A stretch of 50,488 bases of DNA from Lachnospiraceae bacterium (GTDB lineage: Bacteria > Bacillota > Clostridia > Lachnospirales > Lachnospiraceae). Below, one piece after another: positions 16,352 to 23,540 of this stretch. The notes below the pieces were generated by a model that saw only the letters and a program-made list of their open reading frames with translations, did no database searches and was not told where the DNA came from. Position 1 is the first letter of the stretch, and each line of letters opens with the position of its first letter. A program made the position numbers and the translations under genes. The stretch lies in the NCBI GenBank assembly GCA_021205755.1, contig JAJPWX010000084.1, forward strand, positions 1 to 50,488, given 5' to 3'.

Positions 16352-16519
16352 ATGGAGACTGTCAAAATAATATTGCTGATTTTGGGTGTAGGGGTAGCTT
16401 ATGCCCTTTTTTGCTGTGTCAAAGTTGGTGCAGAAGCGGACCGCTGGATGGAAAGTCTGCGCTTTCCGGATGAAGAAGATAAAGGGGAAAAAGTAGAAGA
16501 GCCAATAGAAAACAGGTGA
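16352..16519 (+). CDS. Small single-pass membrane protein
   Basis: 55 residues starting METVKIILLILG, with GGAAGGAAG as ribosome site. Residues 4-22 are a membrane helix (VKIILLILGVGVAYALFCCV); the acidic tail (DEEDKGEKVEEPIENR) should face the cytoplasm. It is 4 nt ahead of the replication initiator and certainly in its operon. I do not recognise the family; similar small membrane proteins sit before repA in other elements of this type, from memory. Function unknown. Confidence 0.6.
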   Translation: METVKIILLILGVGVAYALFCCVKVGAEADRWMESLRFPDEEDKGEKVEEPIENR

Positions 16520-16523
16520 GACT

Positions 16524-17447
16524 ATGGGTGAGAAAAGGCAGGCGCTGGAGTTGCCCTATTTTTATGGCGCGGAAGGGGAACAGTATGCGTTTTACCGGAT
16601 TCCAAAAGCGCTCTTTACGGAGCCGGCCTTTGCCGGCTTATCTACGGACGCAAGGCTGCTCTACGGCCTGATGCTGGACCGGATGGGGCTGTCCATGAGG
16701 AACGGGTGGATGGATGAGGAGGGCAGGACTTATATTTACTACAAGCTCGAACAGATCCAGAAGGATTTATGCTGTGGTGACCAGAAAGCGGTAAAGCTGC
16801 TTGCGGAACTGGATGGGATTGGTCTGATTGAGAGGAAGCGTCAGGGTTTTGGCAAACCGATGCGGATATATGTGAAACAGTTCTCTGCGGTACTTGCAAA
16901 ACCACGCCCTGATACTTGTGAAAATCACAAGTCCAGTGTTGTGAAAATCACAAGTCGAGACTTGTGGAAATCACAACCTAATAATACTGAGAATAATAAG
17001 ACTGAGATAAACGAGACTGAGACTATCCATCTATCCAGGCCTGATGCGGTCCGCTTTGGGGACGATGCGATGGGATTCGATGGATATGATGCCTGCAGGG
17101 ATTATTTTTCTGAGCAGATCAGCCTGGGATGTCTTTTGCATGATTATCCAGATGAACAGGACATCCTGAAAGAGATCCTGGAATTGCTGGTTGACACGGT
17201 TTGCTCCAGCCGGGAGACGCTCCGGATCGGGAAGGAAGATAAACCTGCGCAGGTTGTGAAGAGCCAGCTGATGAAGCTGGAGATGGGGCATATCCGGTAT
17301 GTGCTGCGGTGCCTGAAAGAGAATACGACAAAAATCCGGAACATCCGGCAGTATCTGCTGACAGCGCTTTATAATGCGCCAATGACAATGAACAGCTACT
17401 ACAGCACACTGGTGAAGCATGATTTATACGGAGATCCGGATGGTTAA
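16524..17447 (+). CDS. repA: RepA_N-family replication initiator
   Basis: 307 residues. The N-terminal 120 residues match the RepA_N initiator fold, a winged-helix DNA-binding domain (FYRIPKALFTEPAFAGLSTDARLLYGLMLDRM, then YIYYKLEQIQKDLCCG and LDGIGLIERKRQGFGKP). A short polar linker (about 130-165) is followed by a C-terminal helical domain (EILELLVDTVCSSRETLRIG, MTMNSYYSTLV) typical of ICE and plasmid homologues in Firmicutes. It should bind iterons and load the host helicase, letting the excised circle replicate. Three iterons lie inside the gene at 16915-16976, in the linker-coding part, as in RepA_N plasmids such as pSK41. Confidence 0.9.
   Translation: MGEKRQALELPYFYGAEGEQYAFYRIPKALFTEPAFAGLSTDARLLYGLMLDRMGLSMRNGWMDEEGRTYIYYKLEQIQKDLCCGDQKAVKLLAELDGIGLIERKRQGFGKPMRIYVKQFSAVLAKPRPDTCENHKSSVVKITSRDLWKSQPNNTENNKTEINETETIHLSRPDAVRFGDDAMGFDGYDACRDYFSEQISLGCLLHDYPDEQDILKEILELLVDTVCSSRETLRIGKEDKPAQVVKSQLMKLEMGHIRYVLRCLKENTTKIRNIRQYLLTALYNAPMTMNSYYSTLVKHDLYGDPDG
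16915..16976 (+). repeat. Three iterons inside repA, probable replication origin
   Basis: Three copies of TTGTG(A/G)AAATCACAA start at 16916, 16939 and 16962, exactly 23 bp apart. Each is a near-palindrome with TTGTG/CACAA arms. The repetition is at the DNA level in a linker not conserved in protein, which fits an origin embedded in a RepA_N gene. Confidence 0.75.
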
Positions 17448-17463
17448 AGGGGTGAGAAGAGAT

Positions 17464-18246
17464 ATGGATGGGTTAATAGCAATCAATTATGACGGGAGGC
17501 AGCCTACGGTAAGCGGACGGGAGCTTCACGCGGCGCTTGGCATTATGACCCGCTACAATGACTGGTTCGCAAGGATGTGCGAATTTGGCTTTGTGGAGGG
17601 AAAAGACTATTACTCAATTTTGAGTAACAGGTCTGACGGACTCCCTGGCAAGCCAAGGAATGACCATGAGATGGCGCTTTCCATGGCGAAAGAGATTTGT
17701 ATGCTCCAGAGGTCGGAGGCCGGCAGGAGGTTCCGCCAGTATTTCATCGAGGTGGAGGAAGCATGGAACAAACCGGAGCTGGTGATGGCGAGGGCGCTGC
17801 AGCTGGCGCAGAAGACAGTGGAGCAGCTGATACAGGAAAAAACAGCTTTACTCGCGCAGGTGGAGGCAGGTGAACAGCAGATTGGCAGGATGCTGCCAAA
17901 GGTACGGTATGTGGATTACGTCCTCCAGTCCCCATCCCTTGTACTGGTTACACAGATTGCCAAGGATTACGGGATGAGCGCGGTGGCGCTCAACTGGAAG
18001 CTGAACAGCATGGGAATCCAGTACCGGGTAGGGACACAGTGGGTACTCTACGCCAGATACCAGGACAGGGGCTATACGCACAGCCGGACAATCCTGATCC
18101 CGAAGGAAAACGGCCTGACGGAGACGAAAATGCAGACGGAATGGACGCAGAGAGGGCGGCTGTTCCTTTATGGGAAGCTGAAGGAAGAAGGAATCCTGCC
18201 AATGATCGAGAGGGGAGGTGAGGAAGATGCAGGAGGAAGTGAATGA
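17464..18246 (+). CDS. AntA/KilAC-type antirepressor
   Basis: 260 residues from the ATG at 17464 (ribosome site GGGGTGAG); an in-frame ATG at 17440 overlaps repA and is less likely. Residues about 15-95 are an AntA/AntB antirepressor domain (SGRELHAALGIMTRYNDWFARM, EFGFVEGKDYYSIL). A coiled linker (QLAQKTVEQLIQEKTALLAQVEAG) leads to a C-terminal KilAC/ANT DNA-binding domain (LVTQIAKDYGMSAVALNWKL, YTHSRTI). Phage antirepressors of this kind inactivate a repressor; here it probably induces transfer. It sits between repA and pcfB and overlaps the latter's start, so it is part of the transfer operon. Confidence 0.85.
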   Translation: MDGLIAINYDGRQPTVSGRELHAALGIMTRYNDWFARMCEFGFVEGKDYYSILSNRSDGLPGKPRNDHEMALSMAKEICMLQRSEAGRRFRQYFIEVEEAWNKPELVMARALQLAQKTVEQLIQEKTALLAQVEAGEQQIGRMLPKVRYVDYVLQSPSLVLVTQIAKDYGMSAVALNWKLNSMGIQYRVGTQWVLYARYQDRGYTHSRTILIPKENGLTETKMQTEWTQRGRLFLYGKLKEEGILPMIERGGEEDAGGSE

Positions 18247-18721
18247 GAAGACGATTGCGCTTTGTATCAAAGGCGGCAAAATCTCGGCTGGCATCCTGAA
18301 GGCGGGGTTGACGCATTATCTGTCTGAAAAGGACAAAAAGAGACAGGCACAGCGGATGATGGGGAAAAGCACAAAAAACGGGAAGCAGAGCCTGAAGCGG
18401 ATGATGGATACGGGGAGCGAACTTACAAACATCGAGATTACGGACAGCAATATCAAATCTTTTGAAAAGGTTGCGAGGAAGTACGGCATCGATTACAGCC
18501 TGAAAAAAGATAAATCCAAAGACCCGCCCCATTACCTGGTGTTTTTCCGGGCAAAGGATACGGATGTGATGGAAACTGCCTTCCGGGAATATACGGGGGA
18601 GTCGCTTGGCAAGGAGAAACGCCCTTCCATCCGCCAGAGGCTCACTAAGGCAAAAGAGCGTCTGGCAAAGCACCGCCAGCAGGAAAGGACACTGCAGAAA
18701 GACAGGGGGCACTCATTATGA
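18227..18721 (+). CDS. pcfB: PcfB-family conjugation protein (DUF3801)
   Basis: 164 residues. The start is the ATG at 18227, 8 nt after GGGGAGG; it overlaps the antirepressor end by 20 nt. The conserved block reads LTNIEITDSNIKSFEKVARKYGIDYSLKKDKSKDPPHYLVFFRAKDTDVMETAF, the PcfB/DUF3801 signature. The C-terminus is strongly basic. In the pCF10 system PcfB helps deliver the relaxosome to the coupling protein PcfC; the same pair is adjacent here (ATGA overlap), so a relaxosome accessory role is likely. Confidence 0.85.
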   Translation: MQEEVNEKTIALCIKGGKISAGILKAGLTHYLSEKDKKRQAQRMMGKSTKNGKQSLKRMMDTGSELTNIEITDSNIKSFEKVARKYGIDYSLKKDKSKDPPHYLVFFRAKDTDVMETAFREYTGESLGKEKRPSIRQRLTKAKERLAKHRQQERTLQKDRGHSL

Positions 18722-20709
18722 GCGGAAAAGGAAATAAGCGCTGCGGGAGTAGCGTAAAGAAAAACAGTAGGCAGACTACCGGCAGCATGGTAAAGACCAG
18801 AAAGAAAGTGCCGTCCGAAAAAAACGGAGGAAAATGTCTGAGGAAATACCAGAAAAAGCTCAGGAAAAGGCTCCTGGAGAAGATAGAGGAAGAACAGGAA
18901 CGGATACGGAAGCTGCCGACCGTGGCAAAGGCTGTCCTGTGTGTCTCCTATGCGGGAGCCTTTTATTTCACGGATAAAGCATCGTGGCTCTACCGGCACT
19001 GCGTAGGCAGATCGGTTCTGGTCCGGCTGAGCCTGCTTCTTATGAATTTTGGCCTTGCGTTCCGGAACCCGCTTCCAAGCTTCCATCCATTCGATTTTCT
19101 GGCTGGCGCTTCCGGAATCGCGGTGCTGACGGTTGTAGTCATATACCGTGGCCGTGATGCAAAAAAGTTCCGGAAAGGCGAGGAGTATGGCTCCGCGAGG
19201 TGGGGGACGGCGAAAGATATCGAACCATTCATCGACCCGGTCTTCGAAAATAACATCATTCTGACGCAGACGGAGTACCTGACAATGGAGAGCCGGCCGA
19301 AGATTCCCAAATACGCGCGGAATAAGAACGTGGTTGTGATCGGCGGCAGCGGCGCAGGAAAGACAAGAGGGTACGTGTTACCCAATATTATGCAAATGCA
19401 TAATAAAACTTCTCTTGTAATTACAGACCCGAAGGGAACGATTATTGTCCAGTGCGGCACAATGTTGACGAAGCATGGGTATGTTATTAAAGTGCTGAAT
19501 CTTATCAATTTTAAGAAGTCCATGAGGTATAACCCGTTCAAGTATATCCACAGTGAGAAGGATATCCTGAAGCTGGTCAACACCATCATTGCAAACACAA
19601 AGGGAGAAGGAGAAAAATCAACAGAAGATTTCTGGGTCAAAGCAGAGCGGCTGCTTTACTGTGCCCTGATCGGTTTTATCTGGTATGAAGCGCCGGAGGA
19701 AGAACAGAATTTTACTACGCTGCTGGAATTTATCAATGCCAGCGAAACACGCGAAGATGATGAGGGCTACCAGAATGCTGTCGATGAGTTGTTTGAGGAA
19801 CTGGAGGCAGAGAACCCGGAACATTTCGCTGTGAGACAGTACAGAAAGTATAAGCTTTCTGCCGGCAAGACGGCTAAATCCATCCTGATTTCCTGTGGCG
19901 CAAGGCTTGCTCCGTTTGATATTGCGGAGATGCGGGAGATCACAAGCTACGATGAGATGGAGCTTGACCTGGTCGGTGACAGGAAAACGGCCTTGTTTGT
20001 AATCATCTCTGATACGGATGATACCTTCAATTTCCTGGTCGCGATCATGTACAGCCAGCTATTCAATCTCCTCTGCGAACGGGCAGATGATGTCCATGGG
20101 GGAAGGCTGCCGTACCATGTAAGGTTGTTACTTGATGAGTTTGCCAATATTGGCCAGATACCCAAATTTGATAAGCTGATTGCAACGATCCGGAGCCGTG
20201 AGATATCGGCTTCTATTATTTTGCAGTCACAGAGCCAACTGAAAACGATTTATAAAGACGCTGCTGAGGTCATCCTCGGCAATTGCGACACCGTACTTTT
20301 CCTTGGTGGAAAGGAAGCAAGCACATTAAAAGAGATGTCCGAGACGCTCGGAAAGGAAACGATTGATTTTTATAACACTTCCGATACGCGCGGCCAGAGT
20401 CCGAGCATCGGAATGAATTACCAGAAAACCGGCCATGAACTGATGAGCCGGGACGAGCTGGCGGTCATGGATGGAAACAAATGCATCCTACAGCTGCGGG
20501 GTGTGAGACCGTTTTACAGCGACAAATATGATATTACAGCTCACAAGCGTTATAAGGAACTGGCGGATTACGACAGCAAAAATGCCTTTGACGTAGAGAA
20601 ATACTTGAAGCACGAGCTGCGGATGAAAATGGAAGATGAATTCGAGATGATGGAAATAGATCTGTCGGAAGCAGAGCTGACTGCCGCGGAAGGCGGCGAA
20701 GCAGTCTGA
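18718..20709 (+). CDS. virD4: VirD4/TraG-type coupling protein (PcfC-like)
   Basis: 663 residues. An extended basic N-terminus (about 1-60) precedes two membrane helices (about 70-85 and 95-145 region). The Walker A is GGSGAGKT (209-216) and the Walker B LLLDEFANIG (D473-E474), with TraG-typical IATIRSREISASIILQSQSQL just after. This hexameric ATPase links the DNA-relaxase complex and protein substrates to the secretion channel at the membrane. It starts inside the pcfB stop (ATGA). The acidic C-terminus (DEFEMMEIDLSEAELTAAEGG) resembles the acidic tails that bind substrates in other VirD4 proteins. The next transfer gene is separated from it by an opposite-strand toxin module. Confidence 0.95.
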   Translation: MSGKGNKRCGSSVKKNSRQTTGSMVKTRKKVPSEKNGGKCLRKYQKKLRKRLLEKIEEEQERIRKLPTVAKAVLCVSYAGAFYFTDKASWLYRHCVGRSVLVRLSLLLMNFGLAFRNPLPSFHPFDFLAGASGIAVLTVVVIYRGRDAKKFRKGEEYGSARWGTAKDIEPFIDPVFENNIILTQTEYLTMESRPKIPKYARNKNVVVIGGSGAGKTRGYVLPNIMQMHNKTSLVITDPKGTIIVQCGTMLTKHGYVIKVLNLINFKKSMRYNPFKYIHSEKDILKLVNTIIANTKGEGEKSTEDFWVKAERLLYCALIGFIWYEAPEEEQNFTTLLEFINASETREDDEGYQNAVDELFEELEAENPEHFAVRQYRKYKLSAGKTAKSILISCGARLAPFDIAEMREITSYDEMELDLVGDRKTALFVIISDTDDTFNFLVAIMYSQLFNLLCERADDVHGGRLPYHVRLLLDEFANIGQIPKFDKLIATIRSREISASIILQSQSQLKTIYKDAAEVILGNCDTVLFLGGKEASTLKEMSETLGKETIDFYNTSDTRGQSPSIGMNYQKTGHELMSRDELAVMDGNKCILQLRGVRPFYSDKYDITAHKRYKELADYDSKNAFDVEKYLKHELRMKMEDEFEMMEIDLSEAELTAAEGGEAV

Positions 20710-20849
20710 TCCGGCAGGAACATTTAGCTTAGGCTGCTACGAGTTCCCCCTGCCCAGGATGGACAGGGGAAAAAGTTTAAACTTGCTTTTGCGAAGAGTT
20801 CGCACTTGTTGCAGTGCGCCAATGATGACGCAGGTATTAGCTATGACAT

Positions 20850-21392
20850 TCATATTTTGCTGAGCCGCTCTTCCCTTGCTTTCTCAGGCGTGATTTCTGC
20901 CGGGATGCACCCGAAGAGGGACTGCATGGCTTCAACCTTGTCCTGGTTATCCATACTCAGTTTTGTAAGGAGGAGGTCAATGTCTGTCGAAAATTTTGGC
21001 TTGTTTCCCGCTTCATAGGCTGTCAGGTAATCCTGGCAAGCTGCGATAATCTGTTTGGAATTTCGGTCAATGATGTCCTGAATTAAGATGGCGAAGTCAT
21101 TTCCTTCGGTGCGATACCGGCGGAGATACTTTTTACTAACAGGGAACATTTTTATGTAATGGATGCCATGTCGATTTTTTGGTCTGGTTGATGGCCGGGG
21201 CGGTAGGGCAAAGTATTGATTCTTTGGAGCTGCCGCTGGTATGTTTGAACGAATTGGAACGGCGAAGTCCTGTTTCTGTCCACGATAACGAAGCCGAATC
21301 ACAAGAACATAGGGACGTTTGTCTTTATAAAGGACCTGTGTATCTTCCTTGTATTTTTCTAACAAGGCTTTATCTATCGTGACAAGTTTCAT
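20850..21392 (-). CDS. ToxN/AbiQ-family endoribonuclease toxin (type III TA)
   Basis: 180 residues, ribosome site AAAGGAG before the ATG. The family pattern is clear: KRPYVLVIRLRYRGQKQDFAVPIRSN, then a polar loop with HGIHYIKMFPVSK, and helices at the C-terminus with MDNQDKVEAMQSLFGC. This is the CptN/TenpN-like branch of ToxN/AbiQ endoribonucleases. Directly upstream on the same strand lie a promoter, repeats and a leaky hairpin, the expected RNA antitoxin. The toxin cleaves RNA unless bound by the repeat RNA, and serves plasmid or ICE maintenance and often phage defence. It is inserted head-on in the transfer operon between virD4 and maff2. Confidence 0.8.
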   Translation of the reverse strand: MKLVTIDKALLEKYKEDTQVLYKDKRPYVLVIRLRYRGQKQDFAVPIRSNIPAAAPKNQYFALPPRPSTRPKNRHGIHYIKMFPVSKKYLRRYRTEGNDFAILIQDIIDRNSKQIIAACQDYLTAYEAGNKPKFSTDIDLLLTKLSMDNQDKVEAMQSLFGCIPAEITPEKAREERLSKI

Positions 21393-21411
21393 GGCGATCT
21401 CCTTTACTTAA

Positions 21412-21438
21412 AATAGAGCCAACCTTACGGAAGGCTCT
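21412..21438 (-). terminator. Leaky terminator between antitoxin and toxin
   Basis: Minus-strand stem AGAGCC/GGCTCT (plus 21415-21420 and 21433-21438) followed by only ATTTTAA. Partial read-through would set the antitoxin:toxin ratio, as in other type III systems. Confidence 0.55.
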
Positions 21439-21547
21439 GTATACACGTAAGCGATATTCTACGCCGTCAGGCACCCCGTCGCTTGCGGAGGTTAAACATA
21501 CACGTTCATTATATTCTGACCGTAATGACCGGTAGGTATCTCTACCT
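21412..21547 (-). ncRNA. Type III antitoxin repeat RNA
   Basis: A minus-strand RNA from its own sigma-A promoter to a hairpin that ends 20 nt before the toxin start. It carries two imperfect direct repeats about 56 nt apart, beginning at 21523 and 21467, each with ACGG-n3-AGAATAT-n5-ACGTGTAT in common. A 5' hairpin GGTA...TACC precedes them. Tandem repeats followed by a weak terminator are the hallmark of ToxI/CptI antitoxins, whose processed repeats wrap the toxin into an inactive complex. Confidence 0.65.
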
Positions 21548-21553
21548 GTCATC

Positions 21554-21582
21554 ATTATATGCAGAATACGGGAAAAAATCAA
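21554..21582 (-). promoter_or_regulatory. Sigma-A promoter of the type III TA locus
   Basis: Minus-strand -35 TTGATT (21582-21577), exact 17-bp spacer, consensus -10 TATAAT (21559-21554). Confidence 0.8.
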
Positions 21583-21657
21583 GGCTTATGGAATAAATTA
21601 ATATGGTGAAAATGTGGAAAATGTGGACGTGAAAATATGACAGGAATCTTTGAAATG

Positions 21658-21692
21658 AACCACTTTGGAAAATACCGGAGTGGTTTCTTTTA
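21658..21692 (+). terminator. Terminator hairpin before maff2 region
   Basis: 7-bp stem AACCACT (21658-21664) / AGTGGTT (21679-21685), then TCTTTTAT. It faces the transfer direction and lies between the TA locus and the secretion genes. Confidence 0.6.
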
Positions 21693-21747
21693 TACCCAAA
21701 ACGGGTAAATACCGACTGAATCCGGCTCGGCAGGGAGGAGAATAGAG

Positions 21748-21855
21748 ATGAAAACTAATATACGCTCACCGACGGTGAGGAGAGCGTTTACCACTGGAAT
21801 ATGCCAGCAGGAAAAAATACGGAAAGAAAGGGGAAAAATAGCATTTGTCGCGTAA
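21748..21855 (+). CDS. Possible 35-residue basic peptide
   Basis: A short frame starting MKTNIRSPTVRRAF with a strong GGGAGGAG ribosome site 8-10 nt upstream, ending KIAFVA. It is rich in Lys and Arg and has no membrane segment. Its position before maff2 and its ribosome site suggest it is translated; it might be a leader peptide or a remnant. No family recognised. Confidence 0.35.
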   Translation: MKTNIRSPTVRRAFTTGICQQEKIRKERGKIAFVA

Positions 21856-21952
21856 CAGGTTGATAGATCCCAGTACGCAGGCTGGCAGATATTGTGCTTA
21901 CCCAACAAAAGAAGCATGACAAAACATGACAAATGCTGTTTTGTATATTGCA

Positions 21953-22168
21953 ATGACATTCTACACAAACACCGTAACTGTCCTTTCAACTCTCGTTTCC
22001 GCCATAGGCGCGGGATTAGGCGTATGGGGAGTTATCAATTTGCTTGAAGGATATGGAAACGACAATCCTGGCGCAAAATCACAAGGAATAAAGCAACTTA
22101 TGGCTGGTGGAGGCGTTATATTGATTGGAACACAAGTAATTCCGCAGCTTTCAACCTTGTTCGGATAA
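21953..22168 (+). CDS. Maff2-family membrane protein
   Basis: 71 residues from the ATG at 21953, chosen because Maff2 proteins begin at this point; an ATG at 21926 would add nine residues. Two membrane helices are visible (LSTLVSAIGAGLGVWGVINLL and LMAGGGVILIGTQVIPQL) separated by the family motif EGYGNDNPGAKSQG. Maff2 proteins are small pilin-like (VirB2-like) candidates found at this place in Tn1549-type ICEs; the pilin role is inferred. Neither start has a good ribosome site, which is unusual for this element. It precedes the VirB6-like gene by 18 nt. Confidence 0.8.
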   Translation: MTFYTNTVTVLSTLVSAIGAGLGVWGVINLLEGYGNDNPGAKSQGIKQLMAGGGVILIGTQVIPQLSTLFG

Positions 22169-22186
22169 CCGGAAAGGAGAACATCC

Positions 22187-23059
22187 ATGTTCGATAACAT
22201 TTTCAACGCTATTGAGGACTGGATGCGGGGGCTTCTGACGGGGATGGTAGATTCCAGCCTGGAGACGATGGTCACAGGGGTTAATGAACAGACCGGGGAA
22301 ATCGCGGCGCAGGTTGGTGCCACCCCGTCGGGGTGGAACAGCAGCATATACAACATGGTCAAAAATCTGTCCGATACGGTCATCGTGCCAATCGCGGGAA
22401 TTATCATTACGATGGTCCTCTGCTATGAACTGATCACGATGATAACCGAGAAAAACAACATGCAAGAGGTCGATACCTGGATGTTTTTCAAGTATTTTTT
22501 CAAGATGTGGGTAGCTGTGTATCTGGTCAGCAACACGTGGACGATTACAATGGCAGTATTCGATATCGGGCAGAGTGTGGCAGGCAGTGCCGCGGGGGTA
22601 ATTACAGGGACAATGAACCTGGACATTTCCTCCGTGGTTGCCCAGATGGATGCTGAAATGGCCACGATGGGGATTGGGGAACTATTGCTCCTTGCCCTTG
22701 AGTCCCTGCTTGCCAGTTTCTGTATGAGGGCGATCTCCATTGTGATCACGGTGGTTCTCTATGGGAGGATGATTGAGATATACCTGTATGTTTCAGTTGC
22801 ACCGATACCATTTGCAACATTCTCAAATAAGGAGTGGTCGCAGACTGGCATGAATTATTTCAGGGGACTGTGGGCATTGGCGTTCCAGGCATTCCTGATG
22901 ATGGTGTGTGTCGGGATTTATGCGGTGCTGGTATCTGCAATGACGGTATCTTCAAATGTCCATATGGCGCTGTTTGAAATTCTGGCATATACAGTCCTTT
23001 TATGCTATGCGCTGATGAGGACGGGCAATCTGAGCCGTTCGATCTTCAATGCACACTGA
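22187..23059 (+). CDS. VirB6/TrbL-like polytopic channel protein
   Basis: 290 residues with an AAAGGAG ribosome site. About six hydrophobic segments are visible, among them VIVPIAGIIITMVLCYELI, WVAVYLVSNTWTITMAVFDI, LLLLALESLLASF, IVITVVLYGRMIEIYLYVSVAPIPFATF and FQAFLMMVCVGIYAVLV. The segment with APIPFA after the fourth helix is a conserved feature of the ICE TrbL/VirB6-like family (CD0411 type). It forms the inner channel of the type IV secretion system for DNA passage. It follows maff2 and precedes prgI, the usual order. Confidence 0.85.
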   Translation: MFDNIFNAIEDWMRGLLTGMVDSSLETMVTGVNEQTGEIAAQVGATPSGWNSSIYNMVKNLSDTVIVPIAGIIITMVLCYELITMITEKNNMQEVDTWMFFKYFFKMWVAVYLVSNTWTITMAVFDIGQSVAGSAAGVITGTMNLDISSVVAQMDAEMATMGIGELLLLALESLLASFCMRAISIVITVVLYGRMIEIYLYVSVAPIPFATFSNKEWSQTGMNYFRGLWALAFQAFLMMVCVGIYAVLVSAMTVSSNVHMALFEILAYTVLLCYALMRTGNLSRSIFNAH

Positions 23060-23138
23060 GGGGAAATCGAAAGGAAGGAGAAGGGCAGGCAGCGGCAATC
23101 CCCGACCGGAACTGGCTGCACTGCCTTTGATAAAGTAA

Positions 23139-23540
23139 ATGGCATATGTAAACGTCCCAATGGACCTTGCAAAAGTGAAAAATAAAGTAGCTTTTAACCT
23201 TACCATGCGGCAGATTGTCTGCATTGGGGCGGGTGCGGCGGTGGGGCTTCCATTTTATTTTCTGACAAGGAACATCATCGGCACCGGGAATGCCGCGACC
23301 GGTATGGTTATCCTGATGGTGCCGGAATTCCTATTTGCGATGTATGAAAAGGATGGCCTGCATTTTGAACAGATCCTGATGAATATCATCAAGGTACGGT
23401 TCCTGCGTCCGGCAGTACGGCGGTATGAAGCGGTAAGCTTTTATTCTGCGGAAACGGTACGGGCGGATACGAAAAAGAAGACAGGCAGAAAAAAGAAAGG
23501 GGGAAACAGCCGTGCGAAGAAGCCAAAACGGCAGGGTTGA
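23139..23540 (+). CDS. prgI: PrgI-family T4SS membrane protein
   Basis: 133 residues starting MAYVNVPMDLAKVKNKVAF, the PrgI signature. Two membrane helices follow (QIVCIGAGAAVGLPFYFLTRN and GMVILMVPEFLFAMYE). The C-terminus is an unusually basic tail (TKKKTGRKKKGGNSRAKKPKRQG). PrgI proteins are VirB3-like partners of the VirB4 ATPase and sit at the membrane. The gene overlaps the virB4 start by 29 nt. The start has only a weak ribosome site, so it may depend on coupling to the upstream message. Confidence 0.9.
   Translation: MAYVNVPMDLAKVKNKVAFNLTMRQIVCIGAGAAVGLPFYFLTRNIIGTGNAATGMVILMVPEFLFAMYEKDGLHFEQILMNIIKVRFLRPAVRRYEAVSFYSAETVRADTKKKTGRKKKGGNSRAKKPKRQG

Noticed and set aside
16915-16976. 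CRISPR-like short repeats in repA
   Set aside because: Units of 15 bp with 8-bp gaps inside a coding region fit iterons, not CRISPR.
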